A stretch of 64,000 nt of DNA, from positions 67,139,548 to 67,203,547 of the forward strand of contig NC_087064.1 of NCBI RefSeq assembly GCF_963678635.1, written 5' to 3'. This document shows positions 12,349 through 22,959 of this stretch, piece after piece; the stretch's first letter is position 1; each line of letters begins with the position of its first letter. This DNA is from Symsagittifera roscoffensis (taxonomy: Eukaryota; Xenacoelomorpha; Acoela; Convolutidae). The notes under the pieces are model-generated. The model worked only from the letters and a program-made list of their open reading frames with translations. It was not told the DNA's origin and ran no database searches. The translations under genes were made by a program, and so were the position numbers.

Positions 12349-12599
12349 CATTCAGAACCCCGTGATGTCTACCCCCGGTGAGCTAACGAGCTCTGCTATT
12401 CTGGCTACCCCTTTGATGATTCTCATAAACGAACAGCAATCATCTTCAACGGTGGACACACGCCATGAGCAGGCAAAATAGAGGCATTTTCTTATGAAAA
12501 AGAAACGAGAACGTTCAGAAGAACATCTTCAGAACATTTTATCGGTTTCCACTAGTTCCGAAAAACAAATGATGGAGTTAACAGCCGAAGGAGGAGTAT

Positions 12600-13328
12600 T
12601 GGCTGAATTCCAATTGGCTGAATACCCTTCTGATTGAAGAAAAGGGATACGCACTCCATAAAGGTGACTTTCGTGATGCGTTGGCAATGCGCTACTGCCT
12701 ACCTGTCAAGAACCTGCCGACCAATTGCGTTTGTGGCCAATCCTTCAAGGTGGAGCACGCCATGATTTGTAAAACAGGAGATTTTGATGCGCAGCGACAT
12801 GACCGAATTATAAACTTTTTCTCCCATACCCTGGATTCTGTTTGGCGAGGAGTTGGCATTGAGCCTCATTTGCAGCCTCTCAGCGGTGAAATTCTCCAAC
12901 CGGGTACTGTGAACTCATCTGACGAAGCGCGTTTTGATATCGTCTGCGACAATTTCTGGGCAAGAAGCGTTAAGACTTATTTAGACGTCCGTGTATTTCA
13001 TCCCAACGCACCAAGTTATATAGGAAAATCAGTCAAACCGTTATATGTTAACCATGAGAATGAAAAGAGGAGGGCTTATAATGACAGAATTATTAACGTT
13101 GAACGTGGAACATTCACGCCGCTTGTGTTTTCGACGACTGGTGGCATGAGGAAAGAAGCCTCAAAGTTCGTGAAAAGGCTCGCTCAGACGATATCCGACA
13201 AGAGGAAGACGCCCTATTCCGACGCGATTAGTGAAATCAGGCTGAAGACGTCTTTCTCGCTCCTACGATCAGCTATCACAGGGTTGAGGGGAACCCGGAA
13301 GTGGAGAACCGACAACAGCCAAGGCTAA
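12600..13328 (+). pseudogene. RLE element C-terminal zinc knuckle and endonuclease
   Basis: From about 12,630 the text is EKGYALHKGDFRDALAMRY, then the knuckle CVCGQSFKVEHAMIC (C-x-C-x7-H-x3-C) at about codon 18-32 of the open frame. It continues with RHDRIINF, EPHLQPLSGE, RFDIVCDNFW and YLDVRVFHP. Arg-(x)-Asp and Asp-Val-Arg-Val are the PD-(D/E)xK-type core of the RLE nuclease. The open frame from 12,681 is 215 codons and intact. The stretch 12,349-12,600 is heavily decayed but still holds family-like pieces such as HERTAIIFNGGHTP in mixed frames. Confidence 0.85.
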
Positions 13329-13585
13329 AACTTCCATCACTTTGATGTTATATTATTTTTTTTTGTGAATTTACTTTGTATTTTGGGGAAAAAATTACAT
13401 GCCAAATTCAACAGACGAAAAACAGTCGTAAAAAAAGAAAAAAAACGAAGCCTCTTATCGTGACAATCAGACACGATAAAACGGTTAGCTGAAGTGGATC
13501 AGAAGAAAAAATGGTCCAGTTGGACATCCGGAGCGGATCCGTACCCTCTCGTACCACGAAAATGGAGAGATAAAGATGTTTATCA

Positions 13586-13774
13586 AGTTCCATCAACCAA
13601 GTCGAATCAAAAATGCCGACTTCCAATTGAATTCATGGACCTGCCAAAACCAAATTAATTAATTAGTCTACCATCATTTGTTATAATTACTTTCTGTATC
13701 ATTTTGTAAATCATCTCATGAATAAATCTCTTATGAGACACATCTTCTTCTCAACTCTCTCAGCATAAATTAAA
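13586..13774 (+). repeat. copia 5' LTR
   Basis: 189 bp matching 18,518-18,706. Shared blocks include CAACCAAGTCGAATCAAAA and ACATCTTCTTCTCAACTCTC. The terminal TG is mutated to AG in this copy and the end is AAA instead of ACA. It contains GAATAAA, a possible polyadenylation signal. Confidence 0.9.
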
Positions 13775-13775
13775 A

Positions 13776-13786
13776 GGTTATGGGCC
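13776..13786 (+). promoter_or_regulatory. Primer-binding site of the copia element
   Basis: GGTTATGGGCC lies directly after the 5' LTR. Copia-group elements are known to prime from an internal part of initiator tRNA-Met with this type of sequence. Assignment rests on position and that family knowledge. Confidence 0.7.
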
Positions 13787-14221
13787 TAGACAATTCCTGA
13801 CGCGACCAACACCAACACAATCTGCCAGCCTAACTAGCCGCATCGAGGGGCGCAGGAATATCGAGCTACAGCCTAACCAGCACGGAACGGATCGAGTACA
13901 AGACGAAATCAGATCTGCAGAGCGAACTAGACGAAAGAAGAAGTGAGCAGAACGAGCGACTTCGAGCAGACAACATCAGCAGTGAGTATCAAGCAGACGA
14001 CATCATTGCAGTAGGAAGTTGCAGTTCTACAAGCAGACGAGGCGACGACTTGGAGTGACGTGGCACACCGGACGCAGACCAGGCGATCGGGCAACCAGAC
14101 AAACGGTTGACGAAACGAGACGGTTCAAGTTGGAGAAACGGTCAATCTTGACTAAGTTCAAAATTCGATCATAGCGTTCGACGTTAATTTTGTAACGCGA
14201 CCTTGACGAGCGAGCACGACG

Positions 14222-15210
14222 ATGGCGCGTGCAAAACACAAAAAGCTGATGTTTTCTGGATAGGAGGAGGACTTCATGACATTCATGGAGCAGTTTGAGG
14301 CAAGAATGTACAAGCTCAAACTGGATCGGGCGTTACGAGACAAGATCACGACGCCGGCTATCAAACCAGAGGAGCTGGATGAAGAAACGCAGGCGCGGGA
14401 GGATGCAGTAGCGGTTCGAGACGACATGCGGTATCAAGTGTGGTGCGAGTTGGTGCTGTGTCTGGACCGGCGGTCAATCTCATTCGTCCGATCACACAAA
14501 CCGAACAGTGATGCATCGTGGAAGGCTCTGTTACAACAGTACCGGAGTTCGGAGAGGCCTCGGATACAAAATACGATGACGCGGTTGATGGACGTCAAGA
14601 TGGAGTCGGACGAGGCGGTGACGGACTACCTGATCCGAGCAGAGGAAATGCAGATGGATCTCCATGAAGTGGGCGAACACATGTCCGACGCGATGTTCAA
14701 GGCGATCGTACTGAAGGGTCTGCCGAGGGAGTACGAGAACATTGTGACGCTGTTCAACCAAGGCGAGGAGAAATAATACCAGGCGGTGAAGCTAGATCTG
14801 GTAAACTTCGCGAACAACAGGAGCAGTGGTGGGCAGAAAAGCGCGTTCATGAGCGGTGGTGGGAACAAACCGAAGTGTTCAAACTACAAGCGATCCGGTC
14901 ACGCCGATGCGGACTGCAGACAAGCAAAGAAGCCATTGATCAAGCACTACAATTGCGGAAGCAGGGACACATGGCGAATGAGTGTCGATCAATGACGCAG
15001 AAGCCGAAGTGTGGACACTGCAACAAGATGGGTCACAACGATAACAAATGCTGGCACTGCAACAAGATGGTTCACACCGATGACAAGTGCTGGGAGAAGC
15101 ATGAAGGAGGACCGAGCGGTGGTAAAGGACAACCATCGACGCAGAGCAACTTCGCAACCAGCTTCAACCAGGATCCATTCGGGTTCAGTTTCATAGCGGT
15201 AGACAACTGA
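14222..15210 (+). pseudogene. copia gag (nucleocapsid-type), broken
   Basis: The first ATG is at 14,222, with an in-frame TAG twelve codons later where family members would read Glu (FSG-stop-EEDFM). The main frame then gives a typical copia Gag helical core (FMEQFEARMYKLKLDRAL, LLQQYRSS, VLKGLPREYENIV). A TAA at 14,774 interrupts it, but the same frame continues to the knuckle region. The first knuckle has lost its second Cys (CSNYKRSGHADADC). After a frameshift, further CCHC units CGHCNKMGHNDNKC and CWHCNKMVHTDDKC follow to 15,210. Gag would have packaged element RNA. It cannot be made from this copy. Confidence 0.85.
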
Positions 15211-15225
15211 GATCGAGACGAGACG

Positions 15226-15693
15226 ATGCGGGATTCTGGACTGACGCCGCGGGGCAACGAGCAGATGCGATCATACAACATGATAGTCGATTCCGGATGT
15301 ACCGGATACATGCTGAAGGACAGCGAGCTGTTATCGGATCTGGACACAACCCGAGCTGGTGTGGTGGACAATGCGAACAGCAGCCGGTCGAGGATCGAGG
15401 GCCATGAAACAGGACGATAGTTCTGGTTGGACGATAGTACCGGGCGAGCGCGAATCTTGAAGCTGAAGGATGCATCGTACGTACCCAGTTAGAGTCACAA
15501 CCTGGTGTCAGTCAGCAAGCTGAACACCAACGAAGCAGTCGCAACATTCAACAAAGACGAGGTGTGGATCAAAGTACCTGATGGGAGAAAGCTACCATTG
15601 ATGCGGGAGAACAACTTGTTCATACTGAAGGGTTTCAACACACCATCAACTGATGTGGCAAACAAAGCAGTGACCATTGAGCGATTGCATTAA
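15226..15693 (+). pseudogene. copia aspartic protease and pre-integrase, broken
   Basis: The protease active site is IVDSGCTGYML (Asp-Ser-Gly), near codon 25. The frame then carries two in-frame stops (about 15,418 and 15,490) before HNLVSVSKLNTNE, the region linking protease to integrase. This enzyme would cleave the Gag-Pol polyprotein. The stops sit after the active site, in the part of the fold needed for substrate binding. Confidence 0.8.
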
Positions 15694-16701
15694 CGGCTGG
15701 ATCACAACAACACAAAGATGTGGGGAATCTGGAACAACTGGTAGCCGGGATGGTGATCGACAAAGGTCATTCAACCAGCGATGTGTGTGCAGCATGTGCT
15801 ATCCAGAAGGCGAAGCGAGCTACAGTGAAGAAGAGTTGGGGTACAAAGGCTACAGACAAATTGATGATCGTTCACGCAGACACACTGGGACTCTCAACGT
15901 CAAGTCGACTGATGGATACCATTATGCGGTGGGATTCGTTGACAGTTACAGCCGGTATGCAGAGGTCTACGTCATGCAGTCAAAGGATGAGACGTTGGCG
16001 AAGTTCCAGCAGTTCGTGGCGGATGTGGGCAAACCAGCGACAATAGTCACTGACAGTGCACTGGAATACAACTCAATGGCGTTAAATAATACTTCCGGCA
16101 GCAAGCGATTCGATACGAGATCTCCACGCCATACATGCCGGAGGACAACGGGAAGATTGAGCGTGTTTGGGGCACGGTGGTGGGCATGACAAAATGCATG
16201 ATGGATCAAGCCAAGATGCCGTTGATGATTTGGACGTTCGCGCTACGAGCAGCATTCCACCTGAAAAACCGGAGTCTACACTCCGCTCACGGATCAACAC
16301 AATTTGAGATGATGTTCGGCAGTAGACCGAATCTGGTAGGACTTAGGCTGTTTGCATTCAAGGCGTACAGGAAGAAGCTCGATGCGAAAGCAGTCGAAGG
16401 AGTTTTCTGGGGTATGCTACAAACGCAAATACATACGTTGCGGCCGTTCCGAACAATCGAGGAGGAATGCGGCTGGTACAGGCCCGCAGCATCACGTTTG
16501 ACAAAAGACAACCATTCTTCAAAGAACCAACCGACAATTTCGACTATGTCGAGTCTGGAGATCGAGACGATAGCGGGGGCTATGATTCTGATGATGATGG
16601 TGCGGATGCAGTTGCAGGACCCCTGGTTCTACCAGGACCAATTCTTGCGTGTGCAGATGGGGATGGTGGTACAAGAGACGGTGGTACGACGGTACAAGTA
16701 G
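15677..16701 (+). pseudogene. copia integrase, broken
   Basis: An HHCC-like N-terminal part is split between frames (DHNNTKMW, then CAACAIQKAKRAT). The DDE core follows: HADTLG carries the first Asp, FVDSYSRYAEVY is typical core text, VTDSALEYNS the second Asp, and MPEDNGKIERVWG the Glu. At least two frameshifts (near 15,880 and 16,090) separate these pieces. The C-terminal part shows the copia-type text GSRPNLVGLRLFAFKAY. All catalytic residues can still be seen, but no single frame encodes them. Confidence 0.85.
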
Positions 16702-17061
16702 TTCGCGATGTGCAACCGGCGGTGCTGCAAATCATTTACTCGGAACAACCGGTGCAGCAACCAGTGGAACAACCCGTGCAGCGACCAGTGGAGCAACCGG
16801 AGCAGTCAACACCACGAAGTGGTCGAGTGAGACGAAAACCAGCGTGGATGGAGGACTACGTTCTCAACGACAACTTCAACAATGAAGCCCATCTCTGCAT
16901 GGCAGCGGTGGTTTCATCGACGGATGTACCAACCAGCATTCAAGAGGCGCTAGATGATCCGAACTGGAAAGTAGCGATGAAGGCGAGTTCGATTCTCTGG
17001 TCGACAACAAAGTTGGGGAACTTGTTTCAAAACCAGCGAACCGGAAAACCATCAGCGGCAA

Positions 17062-18594
17062 GTGGCATTTGTTGTCAAACACGGTGCAGATGGAGAGATC
17101 GTCAAGTACAAGGCGCGATATGTGGCAAAGGGGTTCACTCAAATCTTCGGAGTGCACTACAACGAGACCCACTCCCCAACCGTGCGACTTACATCTCTGC
17201 GATATTCATGGGCAATCGCAGCGCAGCAGAAGTGTTTGGTGTACCAGATGGACAACAAGACGGCGTACTTGAATGCTCCAATAGACGAGGAGATTTATAT
17301 GCAGCAACCGGAGGGGTTCGAGAGTGCGGACGCGGACGGACGACATATGGTGTGCCGGTTGCTGAAATCGTTGTATGGGCTGAAACAGTCTGGTAGGAAC
17401 TGGCACCAGATGTTGATCGAGCACCTTCAAGAGCTGGGATTCAAAGCATCAATCAACGATGCGTGTGTGTTCACAAAGATGGTCAACAACCAGTGGTGTT
17501 ATGTGAGCGTATGGGTTGACGACATCATATACTTCAGTCAGGACGCAACCTTCAAGACGACGTTCGAGAAGCAGATGGTAGCAAAGTTCATAATCGGAGA
17601 AAAATCGCAGTTGGCGTGGTTTCTTGGCATGGGAGTCAAGCGCACCGAGGGAAGGATTGTTCTGGATCAACGACAGTACGTGACCAAGTTGCTGGACAAT
17701 TTCGGGATGCTGGAGTGCAAGTCAGTGGCTACACCACTAGCGGAGAAACTTGTGCTGACGAGGGCCGACTGCCCCGATGACAACAGCGACGAACAATCTG
17801 AGATGAAGCAACATGACTACCGTGGACTTGTTGGGAATTTGAATTACCTGGCGACGACAACACGACCGGACATTGCGTATGCAGCACATGCGTTGAGTTC
17901 ATACCTTGCCAACCCTGGTATGGTTCACTGGACTGCGGCGAAGCACGTGCTACGATACCTCAAGCGGCCAACCGACTACACGCTGGTGTACCAATACGAC
18001 AGCGGGGGAAGCCACTTGGAGGCATGGGCTGACTCCGATTATGCGGGAAAAATTGACACCAAGAAGACTACGAGTGGATTTTGCGTCAAGGTCAATTTCA
18101 GCGGTGCAGTTTCAGGGTCATCCAAATTGCAACAGACGGTGGCAGCTTCAACAGCGGAAGCGGAGACAAATGCAATCTCAGAGTGTGTGAAGGAGACAAT
18201 TAACTTCAGAGGACTTCTGGCGTTTCTTGGCTACAACCAACCGAGTGCAAGAACGATATGGTCGGACAATCAAGCGGCAATTGCAATCTCTGGTAAAGCA
18301 AAATTCTGCAAGTCAAGGACGAAGAGTTTTGCGGTGAAGGTGGCATTCATGCAGGAGGTGCAGACAAGAAACGAGTGCATGCTAAAGTATGTTCCGAGCG
18401 AGTCCAATTCTTCCGACATCTTGACTAAAAGCCTGGGAAGACAAAGACCGAGTCATTTGCGGGGATCTTCTTGGGACAAACTCATCCTTCAATTCGAAAC
18501 GGCAAGCGGTGGTATCATGTTCAATCAACCAAGTCGAATCAAAAGTGCCGACTTCCAATTGACTTCATGGACCTGCCAAAACCAAACTAAATAA
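17062..18594 (+). CDS. copia reverse transcriptase and RNase H (open frame)
   Basis: A 510-codon frame begins inside the RT domain (the upstream part lies in other frames from 16,467). Motifs in order: YKARYVAKGFTQ, YQMDNKTAYLNA with the first catalytic Asp (normally Asp-Val-Lys, here Asp-Asn-Lys), LLKSLYGLKQSGRNWH, VWVDDIIYFS (the YxDD box), then RNase H with EAWADSDYAGK, STAEAETNAISE and IWSDNQAAI. The frame runs through the end of the coding region into the 3' LTR (to 18,594). It would copy element RNA into DNA. As an isolated fragment without its own start it is probably not expressed. Confidence 0.88.
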   Translation: MAFVVKHGADGEIVKYKARYVAKGFTQIFGVHYNETHSPTVRLTSLRYSWAIAAQQKCLVYQMDNKTAYLNAPIDEEIYMQQPEGFESADADGRHMVCRLLKSLYGLKQSGRNWHQMLIEHLQELGFKASINDACVFTKMVNNQWCYVSVWVDDIIYFSQDATFKTTFEKQMVAKFIIGEKSQLAWFLGMGVKRTEGRIVLDQRQYVTKLLDNFGMLECKSVATPLAEKLVLTRADCPDDNSDEQSEMKQHDYRGLVGNLNYLATTTRPDIAYAAHALSSYLANPGMVHWTAAKHVLRYLKRPTDYTLVYQYDSGGSHLEAWADSDYAGKIDTKKTTSGFCVKVNFSGAVSGSSKLQQTVAASTAEAETNAISECVKETINFRGLLAFLGYNQPSARTIWSDNQAAIAISGKAKFCKSRTKSFAVKVAFMQEVQTRNECMLKYVPSESNSSDILTKSLGRQRPSHLRGSSWDKLILQFETASGGIMFNQPSRIKSADFQLTSWTCQNQTK

Positions 18595-18706
18595 TTAGTC
18601 TTCCAGCATTTGTTATAATTACTTTCTGTATCATTTTGTAAATCATCCCATGAATAAAGCTCTTATGAGACACATCTTCTTCTCAACTCTCTCAACATAA
18701 CTTACA
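18518..18706 (+). repeat. copia 3' LTR
   Basis: 189 bp beginning TGTTCAATC and ending ACTTACA, so it keeps the canonical TG and CA ends. It is preceded by a purine-rich tract (AAGCGGTGG). Contains GAATAAA at about 18,651. Confidence 0.9.
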
Positions 18707-18883
18707 AACGTTATCTCTGAGAAAAGACGTAAGTGGATACCCGGTGCCCAGAGACTGTTGTTTAGTATGAGAGACTATTGAACGCATATTTTTAGCTGCT
18801 GTAATGCCCTGAATAGTTTAATTAACTCCAGCTATATATAGTATTCCTGAGCATGAGTAGATAAAAAAAGGAAAGAATAATCC

Positions 18884-18895
18884 ATGTAACATTCG
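18884..18895 (-). other. Shared element terminus, copy A
   Basis: ATGTAACATTCG marks the left edge of copy A. The same 12-mer, or one with a single change, is found at the left edge of copies B (22,117) and C (36,094). Bases further left differ at each site. Confidence 0.65.
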
Positions 18896-19740
18896 CCCGG
18901 AAGTACATATCGACGGAAAATAAAGCTAGGTTTTAAAACGACAAGTTAGCGTCTAAACGGAGCTCTACATGCTTTTCACCGTCTCTGTCAAAGCCAGTTC
19001 TTTTGGGTGGTCTTTCCAACCTTGCGTCGACAAAAACATTACTGTTTGCGGTTTCGGTCAAAACACTCTAATTAACTTAATTATATGCAAGAATAGTGAG
19101 CTCATGGCTGGGTCTCAGTGTCCCCAGACCACGAGGTCAGTCCTAAAAACAGGGCTACTACTATTTCTTATATTACTATTATTTTGTTCAGTAGATGAAA
19201 ATCATCATCTCCATCGAAAGTGGATCAACCTTTTCCCTCACTCCTAGCTTCTCATTTTCTGAAAATGAATCTGGATCTTAATTAAATTCAATTCAGGGCA
19301 TGAACAGGAAGCTATAAGTTTGTATAAAACAGTTTGAGGCTTGGGCCCGAGACCCCTCCGAATTCTGGAGTCGGGGGAATTAACGTCGTTATTTCTTTTA
19401 GGAAGGCTGGAAACGTCGTCTCAATACCCTTCCTCGTTCGTGCGAATTGCTCGGTAACGATGGTAGCGGCACAATCGTTACAACTCGGAGCAGTTTTTGA
19501 CAGTTTCCAGTTATAACTTCAACCTGTCGTTATTTTCTCGTAGTTGTTTTCACTGCAACTATTGTTGTTCTGTTTCGCCGTTTCAGTGTGTGCAAAATAT
19601 AAAAAAGTTACGTGTAGTTCAGGTCCAAATCGAAATTTTAAAAATTAGCATGTCAGTTAAAACTAACCCTTTCCGATTTATCTAATCGTTCCAATAACGT
19701 CGCTAATCCGTTAAAACCATCAATCTTCCAGGTCAGATGT

Positions 19741-19923
19741 TCTTTTTCCGGTCGACAGAAATTCGAATGCGAAACTGCATTTTCGTACATTCTGGTCGAA
19801 TGTCACATACTCCCCGGACAGCCTGGTCATTTTCCTCATTGAGTCTCGTAGTCTTCATCGAAATGATACAGTGTCATTGAACAGAATTTACAAAACGCAT
19901 AAAGTCACTTTTATCCACGTCAT
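19741..19923 (-). pseudogene. Small conserved domain after ORF2, copy A (degenerate)
   Basis: The minus strand from ATG 19,923 reads MTWIKVTLCVL, a stop, then ILFNDTVSF, another stop, and later RLSGEYVTFDQN. It aligns with the open 70-codon version at 36,923-37,135 through the Cys-x-Leu and SGEYV blocks. Two stops make it a pseudogene. Function unknown. Confidence 0.55.
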
Positions 19924-20640
19924 ATCGACTCACTGCAGAACATAAATGGCATCATACTACACTACTATAGCCTTCCAAATTTTTTCACCAATCTGCACTT
20001 TCGAGGGTATATTTAAGATAAAACATCTTTTTAGACTTCCGATGTCTATGTTCCGACTTAAAACTTTTTCTCCTAGGTTTAAAAGTGTAGGAACGCAGGA
20101 CAGTCCTGCCAACCCACAAACTAAAATTATCCTACTGTGCTTCTTCCCCTCGGAAATTTAGTTGTTACTGGACCTGAATATTAAAATTAAGAAACTCGGT
20201 GATTAGAATGATCAATGAAAAAATATCCTTCTTCAAGAAATTACCCAAGCCCCTCATGTAACCACAAAGTTATCAGTCGTCCTGGTTGATTGAAAACAAT
20301 CATGCAGGCTGGAATATTTTTAATATACTTTTCACTCAAGTCTTTCTAAATAAATAGTAAGTGTCTCTAAAGCCACCAACTAAAATCATAATGCAAATTG
20401 ATAAATGCAACAAATTTTTTAATCTTCAAAACTCAACTAAATGTTTTCTTTTCAGTTTCAATTGCAACTTAGTTGCTTTGCTTCTCATTTGAGTTTTTTG
20501 TCACATCCAAACAATTCTGAGTTTTAAAATCTTCTTCTTCGTGGCTTCTTTGTTTCTTCCTTTGTTCGTCGTTTAGAAGTTGTAAAACTTCTAAATTTTT
20601 CTAATTTTCTTTCTTTTTGGTTCTTGTTTTCGGCCAATTG
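19924..20640. other. Spacer downstream of ORF2 copy A
   Basis: About 700 bp without open frames of interest. It aligns with the equivalent spacer of copy B (22,960-23,675), for example at CATGCAGGCTGGAATATTT, TAAATAAATAGTAAGTGTCT and AACTCAACTAA. It is probably 3' untranslated sequence of the element. The spacer of copy C is less than half as long. Confidence 0.6.
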
Positions 20641-22117
20641 TCAAGGCTCCATCTCCTCCTCCCGCGACATTGACTCCGCACTTTCAGTCTCTGTGTCTTG
20701 CAACACGTCGATAGCTCTTTTGACGCTGTTGGAAGCAGTCCTCCAACACTTCTGTTCTTCTACTCTTTGTTTACAACAAGGTAGAGGATCAACGTTAGAT
20801 TCTCTGTTTCGGCAGAAGCTGTTGTAGAGGCACAACGTCACGTTTTTCTCCAAGTCTTCCTTCAACATCTCTTCTTTCTCCCTTCCGTCACATTCACTTG
20901 TCCTAAAAGCTCTCTCCACTGCGGTGGTTACTGTATTCCGATGAGTTACAAAAGCTCGCTTACAAGCTCCTGCTCCAGTGCCCAGCTGATACGCACTGTA
21001 CATTCTGCTGTGCTTCGATATATGCTTCTTAGCATACTCATACAACCATGCAGTCATGTTGGCTAAACCATGGCATCAGTCGTCTTCTGGCCCATATCTC
21101 TGTCACTTCCATCGGAATGTTCAAGATTTTGCACATTGTCTCCAAAAGGTCCAAATCTTTTAGACAATCCAGTTCCTGTAATTGTTCTTTCGTCGGCGCC
21201 TCCTGTTTATTGTTCTCTTTTACATGAGATTCCAACCATCGTATCGCCATCATAACTCCTACTATCACTATCGTTATGGGCTGTGATGAATCTGGTAAAC
21301 TCATGGAGAGCAGCTCTCTGCAGTTCCAGATCAACACCAGTTTACTACGCCCGGGGTACCACCATGTTTGTAGCAAGCAGTGGCAGGGGAACTCATCATG
21401 TGTTGACATGGTGCTCCTCCAATTATGTTTTTCCGAAGCTTCCAGTAGTGGTACCACTTCCATCATCACTCGGTGGACTTCGTCATTTTCATCTACTGCA
21501 TTGTAATCCTTGACTGTTGATCCTCTCTGTTTTTGTCTCTCAAAGTCTGCTGAGAACATTTGCGCAGTAACTCATAAAAATTGTCTGACATTCTTGCTAG
21601 TCTTACGTATTTCGTCACCGAGAAGGCTTGATCCAAGATCGTTCTCGTACTTTTCACATCCACCGCTACGAAATTCAGTGGGTATCTGCTCTTTTACATT
21701 GAAGCTAGAGTTGACCCCACCAAATATCTCGCTCCCGTCGGTCTTCGATACGTTTCACTCTGCCGGATGTTCATTTCCCCCTCGATCGCTTCTCTCCACT
21801 TTCCAATATACTTCTGCTCGGTTTGCAACAATCCCGGAAACACTTCTACCCTGATGGTCGTAACGATCTCATGCTTTTGTTCTAGATTCAAAAGTGACTC
21901 TAGAGAACCAAACATGCTGTAGAATCCTAGTGCAGTCACTAGATTCACCTCGGTTCCTCCATGGCAATCTGCAATCAGTTCCGTTTCCGTTTTCGCCTTC
22001 ATCACAATGTTCCCAAACAATATCGTCATTTGCTTGTGTTGTTTCTCCAGGGTCTTTACGCAACCCAGACCTCCACAGTTGTGACCTTCCAGTCCACAGA
22101 CTTCTGCCAGACAGCTA
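20641..22117 (-). pseudogene. ORF2 C-terminal fragment, copy A (unit 1)
   Basis: Three frames together match the C-terminal part of ORF2: 21,694-22,117 (CLAEVCGLEGHNCGGLGC cluster, then ALGFYSMFGSLESL), 21,038-21,559 (CHCLLQTWWYPGR, IVGVMMAIRWLESH) and 20,641-21,057 (AWLYEYAKKHISKHSRMY, FVTHRNTVTTA, LYNSFCRNRES). The N-terminal end is cut at 22,117. Roughly 30 residues between the first and second blocks are missing, and there are frameshifts. It is closer to copy B than to copy C. The Cys/His cluster is intact. Confidence 0.8.
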
Positions 22118-22128
22118 TGTATCATTCG
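22117..22128 (-). other. Shared element terminus, copy B
   Basis: ATGTATCATTCG, one base different from the termini of copies A and C. To the left lies the interrupted coding sequence of copy A (GCCAGACAGCT). In copy B that same coding stretch continues ACCAGG (near 25,210), so this is a true break point. Confidence 0.65.
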
Positions 22129-22465
22129 CCCGGAAGTACATATCGACGCAAAATAAAGCTAGGTTCTAAGACGATTGGCCAACGTCTAAACAGAGCTCTA
22201 CATACTTTTCAACGTCTCTACCAAGCCAGTTCTTTTGGTGGTCTTTCCAACATCGGGTCTACAAAAACGTTACTGTTCTCCGGCTTCGACCAGAACGCTC
22301 AAATTAACTTAATTACATGCAGAAATAGTGAGCTCATGGCTGGGTCTCAGTATCCCCAGACCACGAGATCACTCCTAAAATCAGAGCTATTATTATTTAT
22401 TGAATTATTATTGTTTTTGCTCAGTAGATAAAAATCATCATCTCCATAGAAGATGGATCAACCCT

Positions 22466-22474
22466 CCCCCCCCC
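22466..22474. repeat. Poly-C tract, nine C in unit 1
   Basis: A mononucleotide run inside the 3' module. The same site has 11 C in unit 2 (42,524-42,534) and 16 C in unit 3 (62,585-62,600). Confidence 0.9.
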
Positions 22475-22799
22475 AACTCCTAGCTTCTCATCCTTGCAAA
22501 ATGAATTCAGATGTCAATTAAATTCAATTCAGGACTTAAAAGGGAAGCTAAAAGTTTATGTAAAATAGTTTCAGTTCAAATCCCGAGACCCCTCCGGATT
22601 CTTGAATCCAGGGAAATAAGACTTTTATTCTCCTTCCGGAAGGCTGGTTTTCCACCCTTCGCCGTTGTTCGCATCGGCCCCGCAACCATTGCAGCGGCAC
22701 AACAGCCGCATCTCGGAGCGGCCTCTGCTACTTCTACTTTTTTCTGATTCCGATTCTCAATTTTTCCGTTGTTGTCGTCGTCGCAACTATCGTTGTTGT

Positions 22800-22959
22800 G
22801 TGTCTATTTCGGTTTTTCTCCAAATTGGCCGTCGAATGTCACATACTCCCCGGACAGCCCGGTAAATGTCCCCATTGAATCTCGCAAAATTCGTAAAATT
22901 GGTACAGTGTCATCGAACAGAATTTACAAAATGCACGAAATTACTTTTATCCGCGTCAT
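22800..22959 (-). pseudogene. Small conserved domain after ORF2, copy B (degenerate)
   Basis: From ATG 22,959 the minus strand reads MTRIKVISCIL, a stop, then ILFDDTVPILRILRDSM, GTFTGLSGEYVTFDGQ and a stop. The first stop is at the same place as in copy A, so the two copies shared it before diverging. The open version in copy C has Ser at that site. Confidence 0.55.

Larger units (their letters stand above)
10305..13328 (+). mobile_element. Broken non-LTR retrotransposon with restriction-like endonuclease
   Basis: Four plus-strand coding blocks are colinear with one non-LTR protein: a zinc-finger N-terminal part, a pre-RT region, an RT, then a CCHC knuckle followed by an RLE-type endonuclease. 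This order (RT before RLE, one ORF) is that of the R2-like/RLE lineages. The blocks lie in different frames with stops between them, and a large part of the RT is missing. The element cannot be active. I cannot assign the exact clade by eye. Confidence 0.85.
13586..18706 (+). mobile_element. Ty1/copia LTR retrotransposon, inactivated
   Basis: Two 189-bp LTRs flank gag, protease, integrase, reverse transcriptase and RNase H in the order that defines Ty1/copia elements (integrase before RT). By eye the LTRs differ at roughly 13 sites. Gag, protease and integrase carry in-frame stops and frameshifts, while RT-RNase H is open over 510 codons. A primer-binding site follows the 5' LTR. No convincing 5-bp target duplication was found. 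TATCA precedes both LTRs, so the exact LTR edge is uncertain by a few bases. The element is dead but of moderate age. Confidence 0.92.
18884..22117 (-). mobile_element. SGNH-polyprotein element, copy A (fragment)
   Basis: A minus-strand fragment of the two-ORF element. From its 3' end (18,884) it holds the terminal 12-mer, a 3'-side module (to about 19,640), a degenerate small conserved domain (19,741-19,923), a spacer, and a decayed C-terminal part of ORF2. It stops at 22,116-22,117, directly against the terminus of copy B. The tandem-unit boundary (19,645) falls inside it, so units 2 and 3 contain copy A without its outer module. The 3' module aligns over its length with 22,117-22,830. Confidence 0.75.

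Noticed and set aside
22117-22128. Terminal inverted repeat of a DNA transposon
   Set aside because: I looked for the reverse complement (CGAATGTTACAT) near the 5' side of copy B (32.6-33.9 kb) and did not find it. A single shared end does not support a TIR element.
21961-22431. Plus-strand 156-codon frame repeated in all three units
   Set aside because: It crosses the junction between copies A and B and is antisense to the Cys/His cluster region. Repetition merely reflects the tandem units.
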